Origin: Nevskia ramosa DSM 11499
Lineage (GTDB): Bacteria; Pseudomonadota; Gammaproteobacteria; Nevskiales; Nevskiaceae
Assembly: GCF_000420645.1 (NCBI RefSeq)
Contig: NZ_ATVI01000010.1
Coordinates: 186,001-250,000 of the forward strand
DNA length: 64,000 nucleotides
Direction of reading: 5' to 3'
Part shown: piece by piece, positions 8,510 through 18,550 of the stretch
Layout of the letters: every line of letters starts with the position of its first letter
Position numbering within the stretch: the first letter of the stretch is position 1
Notes under the pieces: model-generated
Told to the model about the DNA's origin: nothing
The model's database searches: none
The model's input: only the letters and a program-made list of their open reading frames with translations
Position numbers and translations under genes: made by a program

Positions 8510-10069
8510 TCAATGCCGGAAGTGACGAACCCCGGTGAACACCATCGCCATACCGGCTTCGTCGGCCGCGGCGATCACTTCGTTATCGCGCATCGAGCCA
8601 CCCGGCTGGATCACCGCGACGATACCGGCTGCTGCGGCGGCATCGATGCCGTCACGGAACGGGAAGAAGGCATCGCTGGCCATCACCGAACCGGCGACCA
8701 CCAGCTTCTCGTCGGCGGCCTTGATGCCGGCGATCTTCGCCGAGTAGACGCGGCTCATCTGACCGGCGCCGACGCCGATGGTCTGGCGATTCTTCGCGTA
8801 GACGATGGCGTTGGACTTCACGAACTTGGCGACCTTCCAGGCGAAGATCAGATCGTGCAGCTCGGCTTCGGTCGGCGCGCGCTTGGTGACGACCTTCAGC
8901 TCGGCTTCGGTGATCATCCGGTTGTCGGCGGTCTGGATCAGCAGGCCGGAGCCGACCCGCTTGGTGTCATGGCTGTTGCGGCCGTCGCCTTGCGGAATCA
9001 CTAGCACGCGGACATTGGCCTTGGCTTTCAGCACCTCGAGCGCTTCCGGCGTGTAGCCGTAGGCGAGCAGCACTTCGACGAACTGGCGGCCGACGATGCT
9101 GGCGGCGGTCGCCGCATCGACTTCGCGGTTGAAGGCGATGATGCCGCCGAAGGCTGAAGTCGGATCGGTCTGGTAAGCGAGTTCGTAGGCCTTGCCGATA
9201 CCGTCCAGGCTGACCGCGACACCGCAGGGATTGGCGTGCTTGACGATCACGCAGGCCGGCTTGACGAAGCTGCGCACGCATTCCCAGGCTGCATCGGCGT
9301 CGGCGATGTTGTTGTAGCTCAGCTCCTTGCCCTGCAGTTGCTGGAAGGTCGCGAGCGTGCCCGCCGCCGGATACAGGTCGCGATAGAACGCGGCCTGCTG
9401 ATGCGGATTCTCGCCGTAGCGCAGGTCCATCACCTTCTCGAAGCAGCCATTGGCCTGCGCCGGGAATTCCGCGCGGCTGCCATCGGGCTGGATCGCCGAC
9501 AGATAGTCGCTGATCGCGGCGTCGTAGGCGGCCACGCCGTTGAACGCGGCGACTGCGAGCTTGAAGCGCGTCGCCTTGCTGATGCCGCCGTCCTTGGCCA
9601 GTTCTTCGAGCAGGCCGGCGTACTGCGCCGGCTTGGTGACGACGGCGACGTCGGCATGATTCTTTGCCGCCGAGCGCAGCATCGCCGGGCCTCCGATGTC
9701 GATGTTCTCGATCGCTTCGTCGAACGTGTGGCCAGGCTTGGCGACGGTCGTCGAGAACGGATAGAGGTTCAGCACCAGGATATCGATCGGAGCGATGCCG
9801 TGTTCGGCCATCACCGCATCGTCGGTGCCGCGCCGGCCGAGCAGGCCGCCATGGATCTTCGGATGCAGGGTCTTGACCCGGCCATCCATCATTTCCGGGA
9901 AGCCGGTATGGGCCGACACTTCGGTGACCGCCACGCCCTGGTCGCGCAGCAACTTGAAGGTGCCACCGGTCGACAGCAGCTCGATACCGCGAGCGGCGAG
10001 GGCGGTCGCGAGTTCGACGATGCCGGACTTGTCGGAGACGGACAGCAGGGCGCGACGCGGGATCAGCAT
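8510..10069 (-). CDS. purH: Bifunctional AICAR formyltransferase/IMP cyclohydrolase
   Basis: This enzyme performs the last two steps of purine synthesis: formylation of AICAR with 10-formyl-THF, then ring closure to IMP. The N-terminal cyclohydrolase (MGS-fold) domain starts [11 protein letters not shown] and contains L-L-S-T-G-G-T and [13 protein letters not shown]. The transformylase domain holds [10 protein letters not shown] and V-K-H-A-N-P-C-G, and ends with I-Q-P-G-G-S-M-R-D. About 519 residues, the normal length. The start at 10069 (MLIPRRAL) fits the family; an ATG nine bases upstream is also in frame. It sits downstream of fis, as in many gammaproteobacteria. Confidence 0.97.
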   Translation of the reverse strand: MLIPRRALLSVSDKSGIVELATALAARGIELLSTGGTFKLLRDQGVAVTEVSAHTGFPEMMDGRVKTLHPKIHGGLLGRRGTDDAVMAEHGIAPIDILVLNLYPFSTTVAKPGHTFDEAIENIDIGGPAMLRSAAKNHADVAVVTKPAQYAGLLEELAKDGGISKATRFKLAVAAFNGVAAYDAAISDYLSAIQPDGSRAEFPAQANGCFEKVMDLRYGENPHQQAAFYRDLYPAAGTLATFQQLQGKELSYNNIADADAAWECVRSFVKPACVIVKHANPCGVAVSLDGIGKAYELAYQTDPTSAFGGIIAFNREVDAATAASIVGRQFVEVLLAYGYTPEALEVLKAKANVRVLVIPQGDGRNSHDTKRVGSGLLIQTADNRMITEAELKVVTKRAPTEAELHDLIFAWKVAKFVKSNAIVYAKNRQTIGVGAGQMSRVYSAKIAGIKAADEKLVVAGSVMASDAFFPFRDGIDAAAAAGIVAVIQPGGSMRDNEVIAAADEAGMAMVFTGVRHFRH

Positions 10070-10125
10070 GGAGCACAACCTTCAGGCAGGCGCGACCGGA
10101 CGGGCCGCAGGAAACGGTGGGAGTT

Positions 10126-10410
10126 TCAGCGGGTGCTGATGTTGTACTGGCTCAGCTTCTTGCGCAGCGTGGCGCGATTCAGGCCCAGCAGTTCGGCAGC
10201 ACGCGACTGGTTGCCGTCGCAGTAATCGAGGGTGGCGCGCAGCAGCGGCGGCTCGACCTGTTCCAGCACGGTGTCATAGAGGTTCAGCGACTTCGGCGCA
10301 TGACCGTTCAAGGTGCGGAAGTACGCGTCCATGCACTCGGCGACCGAGGTGCAGAGCGGCTTCGGCGGGAGCGTCTGGGTATCGACGTCTTGGGGTTTGT
10401 TCGAGGACAT
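10126..10410 (-). CDS. fis: DNA-binding protein Fis
   Basis: A 94-residue nucleoid protein. The C-terminal helix-turn-helix reads L-D-Y-C-D-G-N-Q-S-R-A-A-E-L-L-G-L-N-R-A-T-L-R-K-K-L, nearly the textbook Fis sequence, preceded by the dimerisation helices (L-N-L-Y-D-T-V-L-E-Q-V-E-P-P-L-L). Fis bends DNA, stimulates rRNA promoters and shapes chromosome topology as a homodimer. In most gammaproteobacteria dusB lies directly upstream as dusB-fis; here a 104-base gap and then prmA precede it, with no dusB. It probably has its own promoter in that gap. Confidence 0.96.
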   Translation of the reverse strand: MSSNKPQDVDTQTLPPKPLCTSVAECMDAYFRTLNGHAPKSLNLYDTVLEQVEPPLLRATLDYCDGNQSRAAELLGLNRATLRKKLSQYNISTR

Positions 10411-10514
10411 GACGCTCGGCCGCGATGGCCGTCACGACGGCGTCATCGTTTGTTCACAAAGGGGACGGGGATGATACCGACGGGCCCCGTTCGTCGGTAG
10501 CCCCGTTCGTCACA

Positions 10515-11408
10515 TTACGGCGTTCGTTGAGCGGCGAGACGCGTGCCGCTGATGCGATTCCAGCCGTCGCGCTGGCCATCCTTCTCGAAGTCGAACCACG
10601 GCGCATAGGCTGCGCGCACTTCCTCGGCCTGCCGTTCGAGCAGACCGGCGAGCACGATACGGCCGCCGGATCGGGTCGCGGCTGCCAGCTTCGGCGCCAG
10701 TTCGATCAGCGGCCGGGCCAGGATGTTGGCGAGCACGATGTCGTACTGCTCGACCAGCACATGCTCGATGCCGGCGCAGGTGATGCGCTCGGCAACCTGA
10801 TTGGTGTTGGCGTTGTCGAGCGTCGCGGTGATCGCCTGCGGGTCGATGTCGATCGCCAGCGCCGATACGGCGTCGAGCTTCAGCGCGGCGATCGCCAGCA
10901 CGCCGGAGCCGCAGCCGTAGTCGAGCACGGTCTTGCCGGCGACTTCGTTCAGCGACAGCCAGTCGAGGCACATCGAGGTGCTGGGATGGGTGCCGGTGCC
11001 GAAGGCGAGGCCGGGGTCGAGATGGACGATGATCGCGTCGGAGGCCGTGACTTCCCGGCCAGTCGGGCAGATCCACAGCCGCTCGCCGAACTGCATGGCT
11101 TCGGCGTGATCGAGCCAGGCGCGTACCCAGTCACGATCTTCGACGGTCAGGATTTCGGTCTTGGCGCTGTCGCCATCTGGCAACTGCTCGGCGAGGGCAG
11201 CACGCACCACGTCGAGATCGGTGCCGGCCGTGAACAGACCCTTGGTGATCGTCGCCGGCCACAGCGGTGTTTCGCCGGGCAGCGGCTCGAGTACCGGAAC
11301 GTCGGCGGCGTCGGTCATGGTCACCGACAGCGCGCCGCAGGCGGTGAAGATTTCTTCGGCGAACTCGGGGTAATGACTCGCGACCGCGAGTTCGATCCAG
11401 GTCGACAC
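10515..11408 (-). CDS. prmA: Ribosomal protein L11 methyltransferase
   Basis: A 297-residue AdoMet-dependent enzyme that trimethylates amino groups of ribosomal protein L11. The N-terminal substrate-recognition domain begins W-I-E-L and contains D-W-V-R-A-W. The catalytic Rossmann domain holds L-D-P-G-L-A-F-G-T-G-T-H-P-S-T and motif I V-L-D-Y-G-C-G-S-G-V-L-A-I-A-A, followed by D-I-D-P-Q-A and N-I-L-A-R-P-L. Length is normal. It starts one base after the accC stop, so it is part of the aroQ-accB-accC-prmA operon. Confidence 0.96.
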   Translation of the reverse strand: MSTWIELAVASHYPEFAEEIFTACGALSVTMTDAADVPVLEPLPGETPLWPATITKGLFTAGTDLDVVRAALAEQLPDGDSAKTEILTVEDRDWVRAWLDHAEAMQFGERLWICPTGREVTASDAIIVHLDPGLAFGTGTHPSTSMCLDWLSLNEVAGKTVLDYGCGSGVLAIAALKLDAVSALAIDIDPQAITATLDNANTNQVAERITCAGIEHVLVEQYDIVLANILARPLIELAPKLAAATRSGGRIVLAGLLERQAEEVRAAYAPWFDFEKDGQRDGWNRISGTRLAAQRTP

Positions 11409-11409
11409 C

Positions 11410-12777
11410 TTAGTGCGCGTCGCCGGTGCCGCCCGCCGCCTTGTCGAGCATCGACGCCAGGTAGTGGATGTGATGCGTGCCGGCGCAGAAGGTTGGATCG
11501 TTGAGGATCATCTGCTGCAGCGGGATGTTGGTGACGATGCCTTCGACGATCATCTCGTCGAGCGCGGTGCGCATGCGGGCGATCGCACTTTCGCGCGTCG
11601 GACCATGGACGATCAGCTTGCCGATCATCGAATCGTAGTTCGGCGGCACGCGGTAGCCGGCGTAGACGTGGCTGTCCATGCGCACACCCGGGCCGCCGGG
11701 CGTATGCCACTTCGCAACGATGCCCGGGCTCGGCGTGAACTTGAACGGGTCTTCGGCGTTGATGCGGCACTCGATCGCATGGCCGGTGATCTTGATGTCT
11801 TCCTGCTTGAACGGCAGCGGCTCGCCGGCAGCGACCCGGATCTGCTGCACGATCAGATCGACGCCGGTGATCATCTCGGTCACCGGATGTTCGACCTGGA
11901 TGCGGGTGTTCATCTCGATGAAGTAGAAGCGGCCGCCTTCGTAGAGGAACTCCATGGTGCCGGCGCCGCGGTAGCCGATGCGCTTGCAGGCGTCGGTGCA
12001 CAGCTTGCCGATCTCGGCGCGCTGCTCGGGGCTGATGCCGGGAGCGGTCGCTTCCTCGATGACCTTCTGGTTGCGGCGCTGCATCGAGCAGTCGCGTTCG
12101 CCCAGGAACACGGCATTGCCATGCTCGTCGGCCAGCACCTGGATTTCGATATGGCGCGGCACTTCGAGGTATTTTTCGAGAAACACCGAGCCGTCCTTGA
12201 ACGCCTGCAGCGCTTCCTGGCGAGCGATCTTGATCGAGCCGATCAGATCAGCCGGCTTGCGCACCACGTGCATGCCGCGGCCGCCACCACCGAAGGCTGC
12301 CTTGATCAATACCGGATAACCGACCTTCTCGGCGATCGCCAGGCACTCGTGCTCGTCGTCCGGCAGGATGCCGTCTGAGCCGGGCACGCAGGGCACGCCG
12401 GCGGAGATCATTTCCGCCTTCGCCGTGGTCTTGCCGCCCATCAGGCGAATGGTTTCCGAACGCGGGCCGATGAACACGAAGCCGCTGCGTTCGACGCTTT
12501 CGGCGAAGTCGGCGTTCTCGCTCAGGAAGCCGTAGCCGGGATGGATCGCGTCGGCCTGGGTCACCTCGGCGGCCGAGATGATCGCCGCCATGTTCAGGTA
12601 GCTCGAGGTCGCCGCAGGCGGACCGATGCAGACGGTTTCGTCGGCCAGTCGGACGTGCTTCAGGTCGCGATCGGCCGTGGAATGCACGGCGACCGTCTTG
12701 ATGCCGAGTTCGCGACAGGCGCGCAGGATGCGCAGCGCGATTTCGCCTCGGTTGGCGATCAGGATTTTATTGAACAT
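11410..12777 (-). CDS. accC: Acetyl-CoA carboxylase, biotin carboxylase subunit
   Basis: The 455-residue biotin carboxylase carboxylates the biotin on BCCP with ATP and bicarbonate, the first half-reaction of malonyl-CoA and fatty-acid synthesis. It shows the start [16 protein letters not shown], the ATP-grasp glycine loop G-G-G-G-R-G-M near residue 165, [12 protein letters not shown] near 235, and [12 protein letters not shown] near 290. Nothing is missing. It lies 58 bases downstream of accB; that gap contains a strong palindrome (12801-12820). Confidence 0.98.
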   Translation of the reverse strand: MFNKILIANRGEIALRILRACRELGIKTVAVHSTADRDLKHVRLADETVCIGPPAATSSYLNMAAIISAAEVTQADAIHPGYGFLSENADFAESVERSGFVFIGPRSETIRLMGGKTTAKAEMISAGVPCVPGSDGILPDDEHECLAIAEKVGYPVLIKAAFGGGGRGMHVVRKPADLIGSIKIARQEALQAFKDGSVFLEKYLEVPRHIEIQVLADEHGNAVFLGERDCSMQRRNQKVIEEATAPGISPEQRAEIGKLCTDACKRIGYRGAGTMEFLYEGGRFYFIEMNTRIQVEHPVTEMITGVDLIVQQIRVAAGEPLPFKQEDIKITGHAIECRINAEDPFKFTPSPGIVAKWHTPGGPGVRMDSHVYAGYRVPPNYDSMIGKLIVHGPTRESAIARMRTALDEMIVEGIVTNIPLQQMILNDPTFCAGTHHIHYLASMLDKAAGGTGDAH

Positions 12778-12800
12778 GAGCGCTTTTTTTACTGAGTAGT

Positions 12801-12820
12801 CCGGGCCATGGATGGCCCGG
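12801..12820. repeat. CCATGGATGG-centred intergenic hairpin between accB and accC
   Basis: The sequence CCGGGCCATGGATGGCCCGG is a 9 bp inverted repeat around a two-base centre, placed between accB (stop 12836) and accC (start 12777). A closely related hairpin with the same ATGGAT core occurs at 50439-50460. Such short palindromes behave like REP elements or attenuators; here it could adjust the accC:accB ratio. That role is inference. Confidence 0.6.
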
Positions 12821-12835
12821 TCTTGGACAGGATGT

Positions 12836-13333
12836 TCACTCGATTATGAACATCGGCTGGTCGAATTCGACCGGCTTCTCGTTGTCGACAAGGATCTCGA
12901 CGACGACGCCGCTCTTGTCGCTCTCGATCTGGTTGAGCATCTTCATCGCTTCGATGATGCACAGCGTCTGGCCGGCCTTGACCGTCTGGCCGACTTCGAC
13001 AAACGCCTTCGCGCCCGGCGACGGCGTGCGGTAGAAAGTGCCGACCATCGGCGCCTTGACCACGTGGCGATTCTCGGAAACCTTCGCAGGCGGTGCGGCC
13101 GGAGCTTCGGCAGCAGCGGGCGCCGCAGCGATCGGTGCGGCGGCCACGCCGGACGAGGCGCTCGGCGCCGGCATCGCCATCTGTGGCGGCGCGTAGTACT
13201 GCGGCATCTGCTGCATGCCGCCGGTCGGATAACGCGAGATGCGAACCGATTCCTCACCCTCCTTGACTTCGAGCTCGGCAATGCCCGATTCCTCGACGAG
13301 GTCGATCAGCGTCTTGATCTTGCGCAAATCCAT
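12836..13333 (-). CDS. accB: Biotin carboxyl carrier protein of acetyl-CoA carboxylase
   Basis: A 165-residue BCCP that carries biotin between the carboxylase and transferase sites. It has an N-terminal helical domain ([10 protein letters not shown]), an Ala/Pro-rich swinging linker (about 45-85) and a C-terminal biotinyl domain with the biotin acceptor E-A-M-K-M (Lys131). The ATG at 13333 was chosen over an in-frame one at 13351 because GGGGAG lies about nine bases upstream of 13333 and the family starts with M-D-[IL]-R-K. Its gene follows aroQ by 18 bases. Confidence 0.97.
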   Translation of the reverse strand: MDLRKIKTLIDLVEESGIAELEVKEGEESVRISRYPTGGMQQMPQYYAPPQMAMPAPSASSGVAAAPIAAAPAAAEAPAAPPAKVSENRHVVKAPMVGTFYRTPSPGAKAFVEVGQTVKAGQTLCIIEAMKMLNQIESDKSGVVVEILVDNEKPVEFDQPMFIIE

Positions 13334-13351
13334 GGTGTTCTTGCTCCCCAT

Positions 13352-13798
13352 TCAGTGGTGTGATGCCAGCCGCGCGTGGACGGCTTGCAGGGCGAGGTCG
13401 TAACCGATGGGCCCCAGGCCCACGATCACCCCCGCCGCGATGTCGGAAAAATACGAGTGATGCCGGAACGCTTCGCGGGCGTGCACGTTCGACAGGTGCA
13501 CTTCGACGAAAGGAATTGCCACCCCGAGCAGCGCGTCGCGCAAGGCGATCGAGGTATGGGTGAAAGCGCCGAGGTTGGCGATGATGAACGCAACGCCTTC
13601 GGCTTTCGCGGCGTGGATGCGGTCGATCAGCAGGCCTTCCTGGTTGCGCTGGAAGCAGGCCAGCTCGTGGCCCAGTTCAGCAGCGCGGCGAGTCAGGCTG
13701 GATTCGATGTCAGCCAAGCTCGCTGCCCCATAGATCCCCGGCTCGCGGGTACCGAGCAGGTTCAGATTGGGGCCGTTCAGGAGCAGCAGTCGACTCAC
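13352..13798 (-). CDS. aroQ: Type II 3-dehydroquinate dehydratase
   Basis: A 148-residue shikimate-pathway enzyme that dehydrates 3-dehydroquinate to 3-dehydroshikimate, normally a dodecamer. It shows the signature [16 protein letters not shown] with catalytic Arg18 and Tyr23, Q-R-N-Q-E-G, and V-E-V-H-L-S-N with H-A-R-E-x-F-R-H-x-S. One oddity: the substrate-binding loop usually reads N-P-[AG]-[AG]; here it is N75-L76-G77-A78. First core gene of the aroQ-accB-accC-prmA operon. Confidence 0.96.
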   Translation of the reverse strand: MSRLLLLNGPNLNLLGTREPGIYGAASLADIESSLTRRAAELGHELACFQRNQEGLLIDRIHAAKAEGVAFIIANLGAFTHTSIALRDALLGVAIPFVEVHLSNVHAREAFRHHSYFSDIAAGVIVGLGPIGYDLALQAVHARLASHH

Positions 13799-13967
13799 GC
13801 ACGAGGCTCGTCAACAACAAGAGCCGCGATTCTGCACGAAGCCTGAGTTCCAGACAAACAAGAAAGCAAACAGCCGGCCGAAATACGCGACGATGGCCGC
13901 CGATCAGTCGACGTTGGGGGCAGATCGGCGAAAACGACTGTTCCGAAAGGCCTCGTTCAAGCCGGCC

Positions 13968-14549
13968 TCAATGGGGCAGGTACTTCTCGATCAGGCCGGC
14001 CAGTTCGACTTCCGAATACTCGCCGAGCTGGCGCTCGATGATCCGGCCATCCGGGGCGATGACCACCGAAAACGGCAGGCCGCCCTGATCGTTGCCGAGC
14101 GTTGACATCAGCTCGAGCATGTCTTCCGGCGTACCGACGGCAACCGGGTAATTGAACTTCAGTCCGGGTGCTGCGCGGCGCGCTTCTTCGACGTCATCCA
14201 CTGCCGGGCCGATCAGCTGGAAGCCTTTTGCGCCATAGCGTTCCTGCATCTTCACCAGGATCGGAATCTCGTTCAGGCAGGGCCCGCACCAGGTCGCCCA
14301 GAAGTTGACGATCATCAACTTGCCCTTGTAGTCGTCGAGCGAATACTGGTGGCCTTCGAGATCGCTGAGCGCGATACCGGCCGGCAGGCTTTCGCTGGGC
14401 GCGGCTGCCGTGGTGCCGGGCTTTTGCGTCGACGGAGTGTCGCCATGCGCATGCTCTTCGCCGCCGTGCTGGAACTGGCTCAGTGCGTAACCGCCGGCTG
14501 CGGCCAGCAGGCAGGCGCCGATGACCAGGGCGGTGCTCAGTTTCGACAT
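13968..14549 (-). CDS. TlpA-family membrane-anchored thioredoxin-like protein
   Basis: A 193-residue protein with an N-terminal signal anchor (residues 5-24), a His/Asp-rich linker (28-45) and a thioredoxin fold. The active site is W-C-G-P-C (Cys88, Cys91) inside F-W-A-T-W-C-G-P-C, and the cis-Pro strand is G-G-L-P-F-S-V-V-I. Such proteins act in the periplasm as thiol reductases, for example in cytochrome c maturation. It follows a stand-alone DsbD N-terminal domain gene by 28 bases on the same strand, so the two probably exchange electrons with a common partner. A 169-base gap separates it from aroQ. Confidence 0.9.
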   Translation of the reverse strand: MSKLSTALVIGACLLAAAGGYALSQFQHGGEEHAHGDTPSTQKPGTTAAAPSESLPAGIALSDLEGHQYSLDDYKGKLMIVNFWATWCGPCLNEIPILVKMQERYGAKGFQLIGPAVDDVEEARRAAPGLKFNYPVAVGTPEDMLELMSTLGNDQGGLPFSVVIAPDGRIIERQLGEYSEVELAGLIEKYLPH

Positions 14550-14577
14550 GGAATTAGGGGATTCTCGAAGGGTTCGA

Positions 14578-15039
14578 TCAGGAAGCGGGGCTGACCGCGA
14601 CGACGCGGCTCACCGGCGGATAGCAGACGCCCGCTTCGGCGCAGCCTTGCCAGCGCAGGCGCAATTGGGTCGGCACCGGCGCGCCGGCCTTCAGCGGCAG
14701 GCGCAGTTCGACGGCGGATTTGTAGATTTCGACATCGCCGAAATGCTCGTCATGCTCGGCAATTCCTTTCGGCAACTCTGGCTTGCCAAGGCTGACGCCG
14801 GCCTCGACCGCTTCGACGGCAATCCGCTGCCGATACAGGTAATAACCCGGTTCGATCAACCAGTTGACCAGGATCGCGTCCTTGTCACGGATCACCGACA
14901 CCAGCCTGAACGCGGCATCGGCCGACAGCAGCGCATCGGCGCTGCCGGCCTGCGGCTTGCGGCTGAATTCGATCGCTGCCGCCGGCAGCGCGAAAGCGCA
15001 GGCGAGCAGCAGCGAAGCGAGTCGGGCGTGCAGCGTCAT
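14578..15039 (-). CDS. Stand-alone DsbD N-terminal (alpha) domain protein
   Basis: A 153-residue exported protein with a cleavable signal peptide (residues 1-22) and one DsbD-alpha immunoglobulin-like domain. The C-terminal motif W-Q-G-C-A-E-A-G-V-C-Y-P-P holds the two redox cysteines that pass electrons in full-length DsbD. The eight-helix membrane core and C-terminal thioredoxin domain of the usual ~580-residue DsbD are absent; the next gene starts 28 bases further. In related genomes full dsbD occupies this position beside aroQ. It may depend on a DsbD-beta/CcdA-like protein elsewhere, or serve as a substrate-binding adapter for the TlpA protein. Confidence 0.85.
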   Translation of the reverse strand: MTLHARLASLLLACAFALPAAAIEFSRKPQAGSADALLSADAAFRLVSVIRDKDAILVNWLIEPGYYLYRQRIAVEAVEAGVSLGKPELPKGIAEHDEHFGDVEIYKSAVELRLPLKAGAPVPTQLRLRWQGCAEAGVCYPPVSRVVAVSPAS

Positions 15040-15306
15040 GGCGATAGGTTGGGGTTCAACGATTTCTGGTCAGGACAAGCCGTGCTGTGCGCGGACGAAA
15101 CCTTTCGGCCAGCCCATACGGCCAGGCCGGCAAGCCCTGGACGATGTTGACCACCGCGCTTCGGAGAAGTTCGTCACGCCGGGCGGGGAGCATAATTGTC
15201 GCCACCGTCCTTGTGTTGTTCGCCTCCGCCTCCCGTGCAGCACTGATCCTGCCCGTCGCCGATGGTGACTCGCGACAACCCGGCCTCAAGAACCCGAATC
15301 CCTGCC

Positions 15307-18300
15307 ATGAACGCGCCCGAAACCTTGCCCGCTTTCATCTTCGATACACCGCCGCCGGCCCGCAGCTCGCTGCGCGCGGCGATCGCCGAGCTGTACCTCG
15401 CCGACGAAACCGCCATCGTCAATCGCCTGCTGGCGATTGCCGAACTGCCGGCCGAGCGCGCCGCACAGGTCGTGGTCACCGCGGCCGACTGGGTGCGCCG
15501 CGTGCGCAAGCTGAAAGCCACCCAGAGCGCCCTCGACTGCTTCATGCGCGAGTACGACCTGTCGTCCGACGAAGGCGTGCTGCTGATGTGTCTCGCCGAA
15601 GCGCTGCTGCGCATTCCCGATGACGAGACGGCCGAAAAGCTCATTGCCGACAAGCTCGCCGATGCCGACTGGGAAACCCACCTCGGTCACAGCGAATCGC
15701 TGTTCGTCAACGCCAGCACCTGGGGCTTGATGCTGACCGGCCGCATCGTCCGCGCGCCGGCCGATACCGCCGGTTCGTTCAAGGCGGCGTGGTCGCGGCT
15801 GGTCAATCGTTCCACCGAACCGGTGGTGCGCCTCGCCATCCGTTCGGCGATGCGGATGATGGGCAGCCAGTTCGTCATGGGCCGCAGCATCCATGAAGCG
15901 CTGGAAGCGGCGCAGACCAAGGAGCAGCGCCCTTACCGGCATTCCTACGACATGCTCGGCGAAGCGGCGCTGACCGCGGCCGATGCCGATCGTTACCTGG
16001 CCTCGTATCTCGATGCGATCACCGCGATCGGCCATGCCGCGCGCGGCATCCACGGGGGCGTCGAAGCGCGGCCCGGCATCTCGGTGAAGCTATCGGCGCT
16101 GCATCCGCGCTACGAGCACGCCAAGCGCAGCCGGGTGCTCGCCGAGTTGACGCCGCGCCTGCTGCTGCTGGCGCAATCGGCGCGCGCTTCCGGCATCAGC
16201 CTGTGCATCGATGCCGAGGAAGCCGATCGCCTGTCCCTGTCGCTGGATCTGTTCGAGTGCGTCTATCGCGATGCTTCGTTGAGCCATTGGGACGGCCTGG
16301 GTCTGGCCGTGCAGGGTTTCCAGAAGCGGGCGATCGCGGTCATCGAATGGCTGGAAGCGCTGGGCCGCGAAGTCGGCCGGAGAATCCCGGTGCGGCTGGT
16401 CAAGGGCGCCTACTGGGATACCGAGGTGAAGCGCGCCCAGGAAGCCGGGCTCGCCGGTTATCCGGTGTTCACCCGCAAGGCCAATACCGATGTCGCCTAT
16501 CTGGCCTGCGCGCGGCGCCTGCTGGCGGCGCGCGATGTCTTCTATCCGCAGCTCGCCACCCACAACGCGCACACCGTTGCGGCAATGAAGGCCTATGCCT
16601 GCGAGTCGGCGATCGGCGGCATGACCGGCTTCGAGTTCCAGCGCCTGCACGGCATGGGCGAAGCGCTGTACGACGTGGTACGCGAAGACTGCGCCGTGCC
16701 CTGCCGGGTCTACTCGCCCGTCGGCAGTCATGCTGATCTGCTGCCGTATCTGGTTCGCCGGCTGCTCGAGAACGGCGCCAACACCTCGTTCGTCAATCGC
16801 ATCTTCGACGAGAACATCGCCGCCGAGCAGCTGGTCGCCGATCCGGTGGCCATGGTCCGCGCGCTGGCCGTGAAGCCGAATCCGGGCCTGCCGCTGCCGG
16901 CCGAACTCTATGGCGCGGCGCGGCGCAATTCCGCCGGCCTGAATCTGGCCGACGAAACCTGCGCCTGCGCGCTGGCCCGCGATCTGCAGAGCGCCGAGGC
17001 GCTGACCCGCGTCGCCTCGCTGTGCTACGACGGCTCGGCCACCACCGGCACGCCGCAGACCTTGCGAAAGCCGGCCGATCGCCGGGTCGCGCTCGGCGAA
17101 TGGCTGGCCTTCGATCCCGCCGCTGCCGGCGATGTCGTCGCCGCGGCCGTCGGCTCGGCCGAGCGCTGGAATGCGATTCCGGTCGAGAGCCGCGCTGCGA
17201 TTCTTGATCGCGCTGCCGATCGCCTCGAAGCGGCACGGCCGCTGTTCCTGCGCCTGCTGATCGAGGAAGCCGGCAAGACCTTGAGCGATGCCCAGGCCGA
17301 GGTCCGCGAGGCTGCCGATTTCCTGCGCTATTACGCCGCCGCTGCGCGCCGTCTGCTGGCCCATCCGGAAACCCTGGCCGGGCCGACTGGCGAGCACAAC
17401 GAACTGCAGCTGCACGGCCGTGGCGTGTTCGTCTGCATCAGCCCCTGGAATTTCCCGCTGGCGATCTTCACGGGCCAGATCGCGGCGGCGCTGGTCGCCG
17501 GCAATCCGGTGATCGCCAAGCCGGCCGAACAGACGCCGATGATCGCCACCGCGATGGCGCAGCTGCTGCGCGAGGCCGGCGTGCCGAGCTACGTGTTCCA
17601 GTGCGTGCTCGGCGATGGTGCCGTCGGCGCGGCGCTGATCGCAGCAGCCGGTGTTGCCGGCGTCGCCTTCACCGGCTCCAGCGAAGTCGCGCGGCTGATC
17701 AATCGCCAGCTGGCGATGCGCGATGGCCCGATCGCCACGCTGGTCGCCGAGACCGGCGGCCAGAACGTGATGATTGCTGACTCCTCCTCGCTGCCGGAGC
17801 AGGTGGTCAAAGACGCGCTCGCGTCGGCCTTCGGCTCGGCCGGCCAGCGCTGCTCGGCGCTGCGGGTGCTGTATCTGCAGGACGACATCGCCGACAAGAC
17901 CCTCTCGATGCTCAAGGGCGCGATGCAGGAACTGACGATCGGCGATCCGGCACTGCTGGCAACCGATATCGGTCCGGTGATCGATGAAGCGGCGCGCAAC
18001 AAGCTCGAAGCCCATGCCGCCGCGATCAGCCAGAGCGGCAAGCTGATCGAGCGCCTGAGCCTGCCGGAGCACTGCGCACACGGCAGTTTCGTGGCGCCGC
18101 TGGCGGTCGAGATCAGCGGCATCGAAGCCCTCAGCGAAGAGCACTTCGGGCCGATCCTGCACGTGGCGCGGTTCTCGTCGCGGCGGCTCGATGCGGTGGT
18201 CGATGCGATCAACGCATCCGGCTACGGCCTGACCCTGGGCATCCACAGCCGCATCGAAAGCACCTGGCGGCGTGTGCAGTCGCGGGCCAAGGTCGGCAAT

Positions 18301-18489
18301 GTCTACATCAACCGCAGCATGACCGGCGCGGTGGTCGGCGTGCAGCCCTTCGGTGGCGAAGGCCTGTCCGGCACCGGCCCGAAAGCCGGTGGCCCGCATT
18401 ACCTGCTGCGCTTCGTCACCGAGCGGACCCTGACCATCAACACGGCGGCCGTCGGCGGCAACGCGCGGCTGCTGTCGCAGAGTGGCTAG
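15307..18489 (+). CDS. putA: Bifunctional proline dehydrogenase/glutamate-semialdehyde dehydrogenase
   Basis: A 1060-residue enzyme that oxidises proline to glutamate in two steps. The FAD proline dehydrogenase barrel spans about 175-480 ([22 protein letters not shown]). The aldehyde dehydrogenase domain spans about 560-1030, with [14 protein letters not shown] and catalytic Cys in G-Q-R-C-S-A-L. The N-terminal ribbon-helix-helix DNA-binding domain of enteric PutA is missing, so this form should not autoregulate. ATG 15307 was chosen over an upstream in-frame start at 15262 because the family begins shortly before the helical arm. Confidence 0.95.
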   Translation: MNAPETLPAFIFDTPPPARSSLRAAIAELYLADETAIVNRLLAIAELPAERAAQVVVTAADWVRRVRKLKATQSALDCFMREYDLSSDEGVLLMCLAEALLRIPDDETAEKLIADKLADADWETHLGHSESLFVNASTWGLMLTGRIVRAPADTAGSFKAAWSRLVNRSTEPVVRLAIRSAMRMMGSQFVMGRSIHEALEAAQTKEQRPYRHSYDMLGEAALTAADADRYLASYLDAITAIGHAARGIHGGVEARPGISVKLSALHPRYEHAKRSRVLAELTPRLLLLAQSARASGISLCIDAEEADRLSLSLDLFECVYRDASLSHWDGLGLAVQGFQKRAIAVIEWLEALGREVGRRIPVRLVKGAYWDTEVKRAQEAGLAGYPVFTRKANTDVAYLACARRLLAARDVFYPQLATHNAHTVAAMKAYACESAIGGMTGFEFQRLHGMGEALYDVVREDCAVPCRVYSPVGSHADLLPYLVRRLLENGANTSFVNRIFDENIAAEQLVADPVAMVRALAVKPNPGLPLPAELYGAARRNSAGLNLADETCACALARDLQSAEALTRVASLCYDGSATTGTPQTLRKPADRRVALGEWLAFDPAAAGDVVAAAVGSAERWNAIPVESRAAILDRAADRLEAARPLFLRLLIEEAGKTLSDAQAEVREAADFLRYYAAAARRLLAHPETLAGPTGEHNELQLHGRGVFVCISPWNFPLAIFTGQIAAALVAGNPVIAKPAEQTPMIATAMAQLLREAGVPSYVFQCVLGDGAVGAALIAAAGVAGVAFTGSSEVARLINRQLAMRDGPIATLVAETGGQNVMIADSSSLPEQVVKDALASAFGSAGQRCSALRVLYLQDDIADKTLSMLKGAMQELTIGDPALLATDIGPVIDEAARNKLEAHAAAISQSGKLIERLSLPEHCAHGSFVAPLAVEISGIEALSEEHFGPILHVARFSSRRLDAVVDAINASGYGLTLGIHSRIESTWRRVQSRAKVGNVYINRSMTGAVVGVQPFGGEGLSGTGPKAGGPHYLLRFVTERTLTINTAAVGGNARLLSQSG

Positions 18490-18550
18490 CTTGCGAGCGG
18501 GTTTGAAGGCGGCGAGTGGTGGTGGCGTGCCAGGCGAGAATCGCTCGCTG

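Noticed and set aside
6638-9004. Long plus-strand open frame of 788 codons
   Set aside because: It lies antisense to the acetyl-CoA hydrolase and purH genes, whose motifs are clear. Its Gln/Arg/Asp-rich composition is the usual mirror of a high-GC coding strand.
14550-14577. Frameshifted remnant of the DsbD membrane core
   Set aside because: Only 28 bases separate the DsbD-alpha and TlpA genes, and no hydrophobic multi-helix frame is found in any phase nearby.
15040-15306. Small gene (such as cutA or fxsA) between DsbD-alpha and putA
   Set aside because: Short frames exist on both strands, but none shows a family motif or a convincing ribosome site; it is treated as the divergent promoter region.
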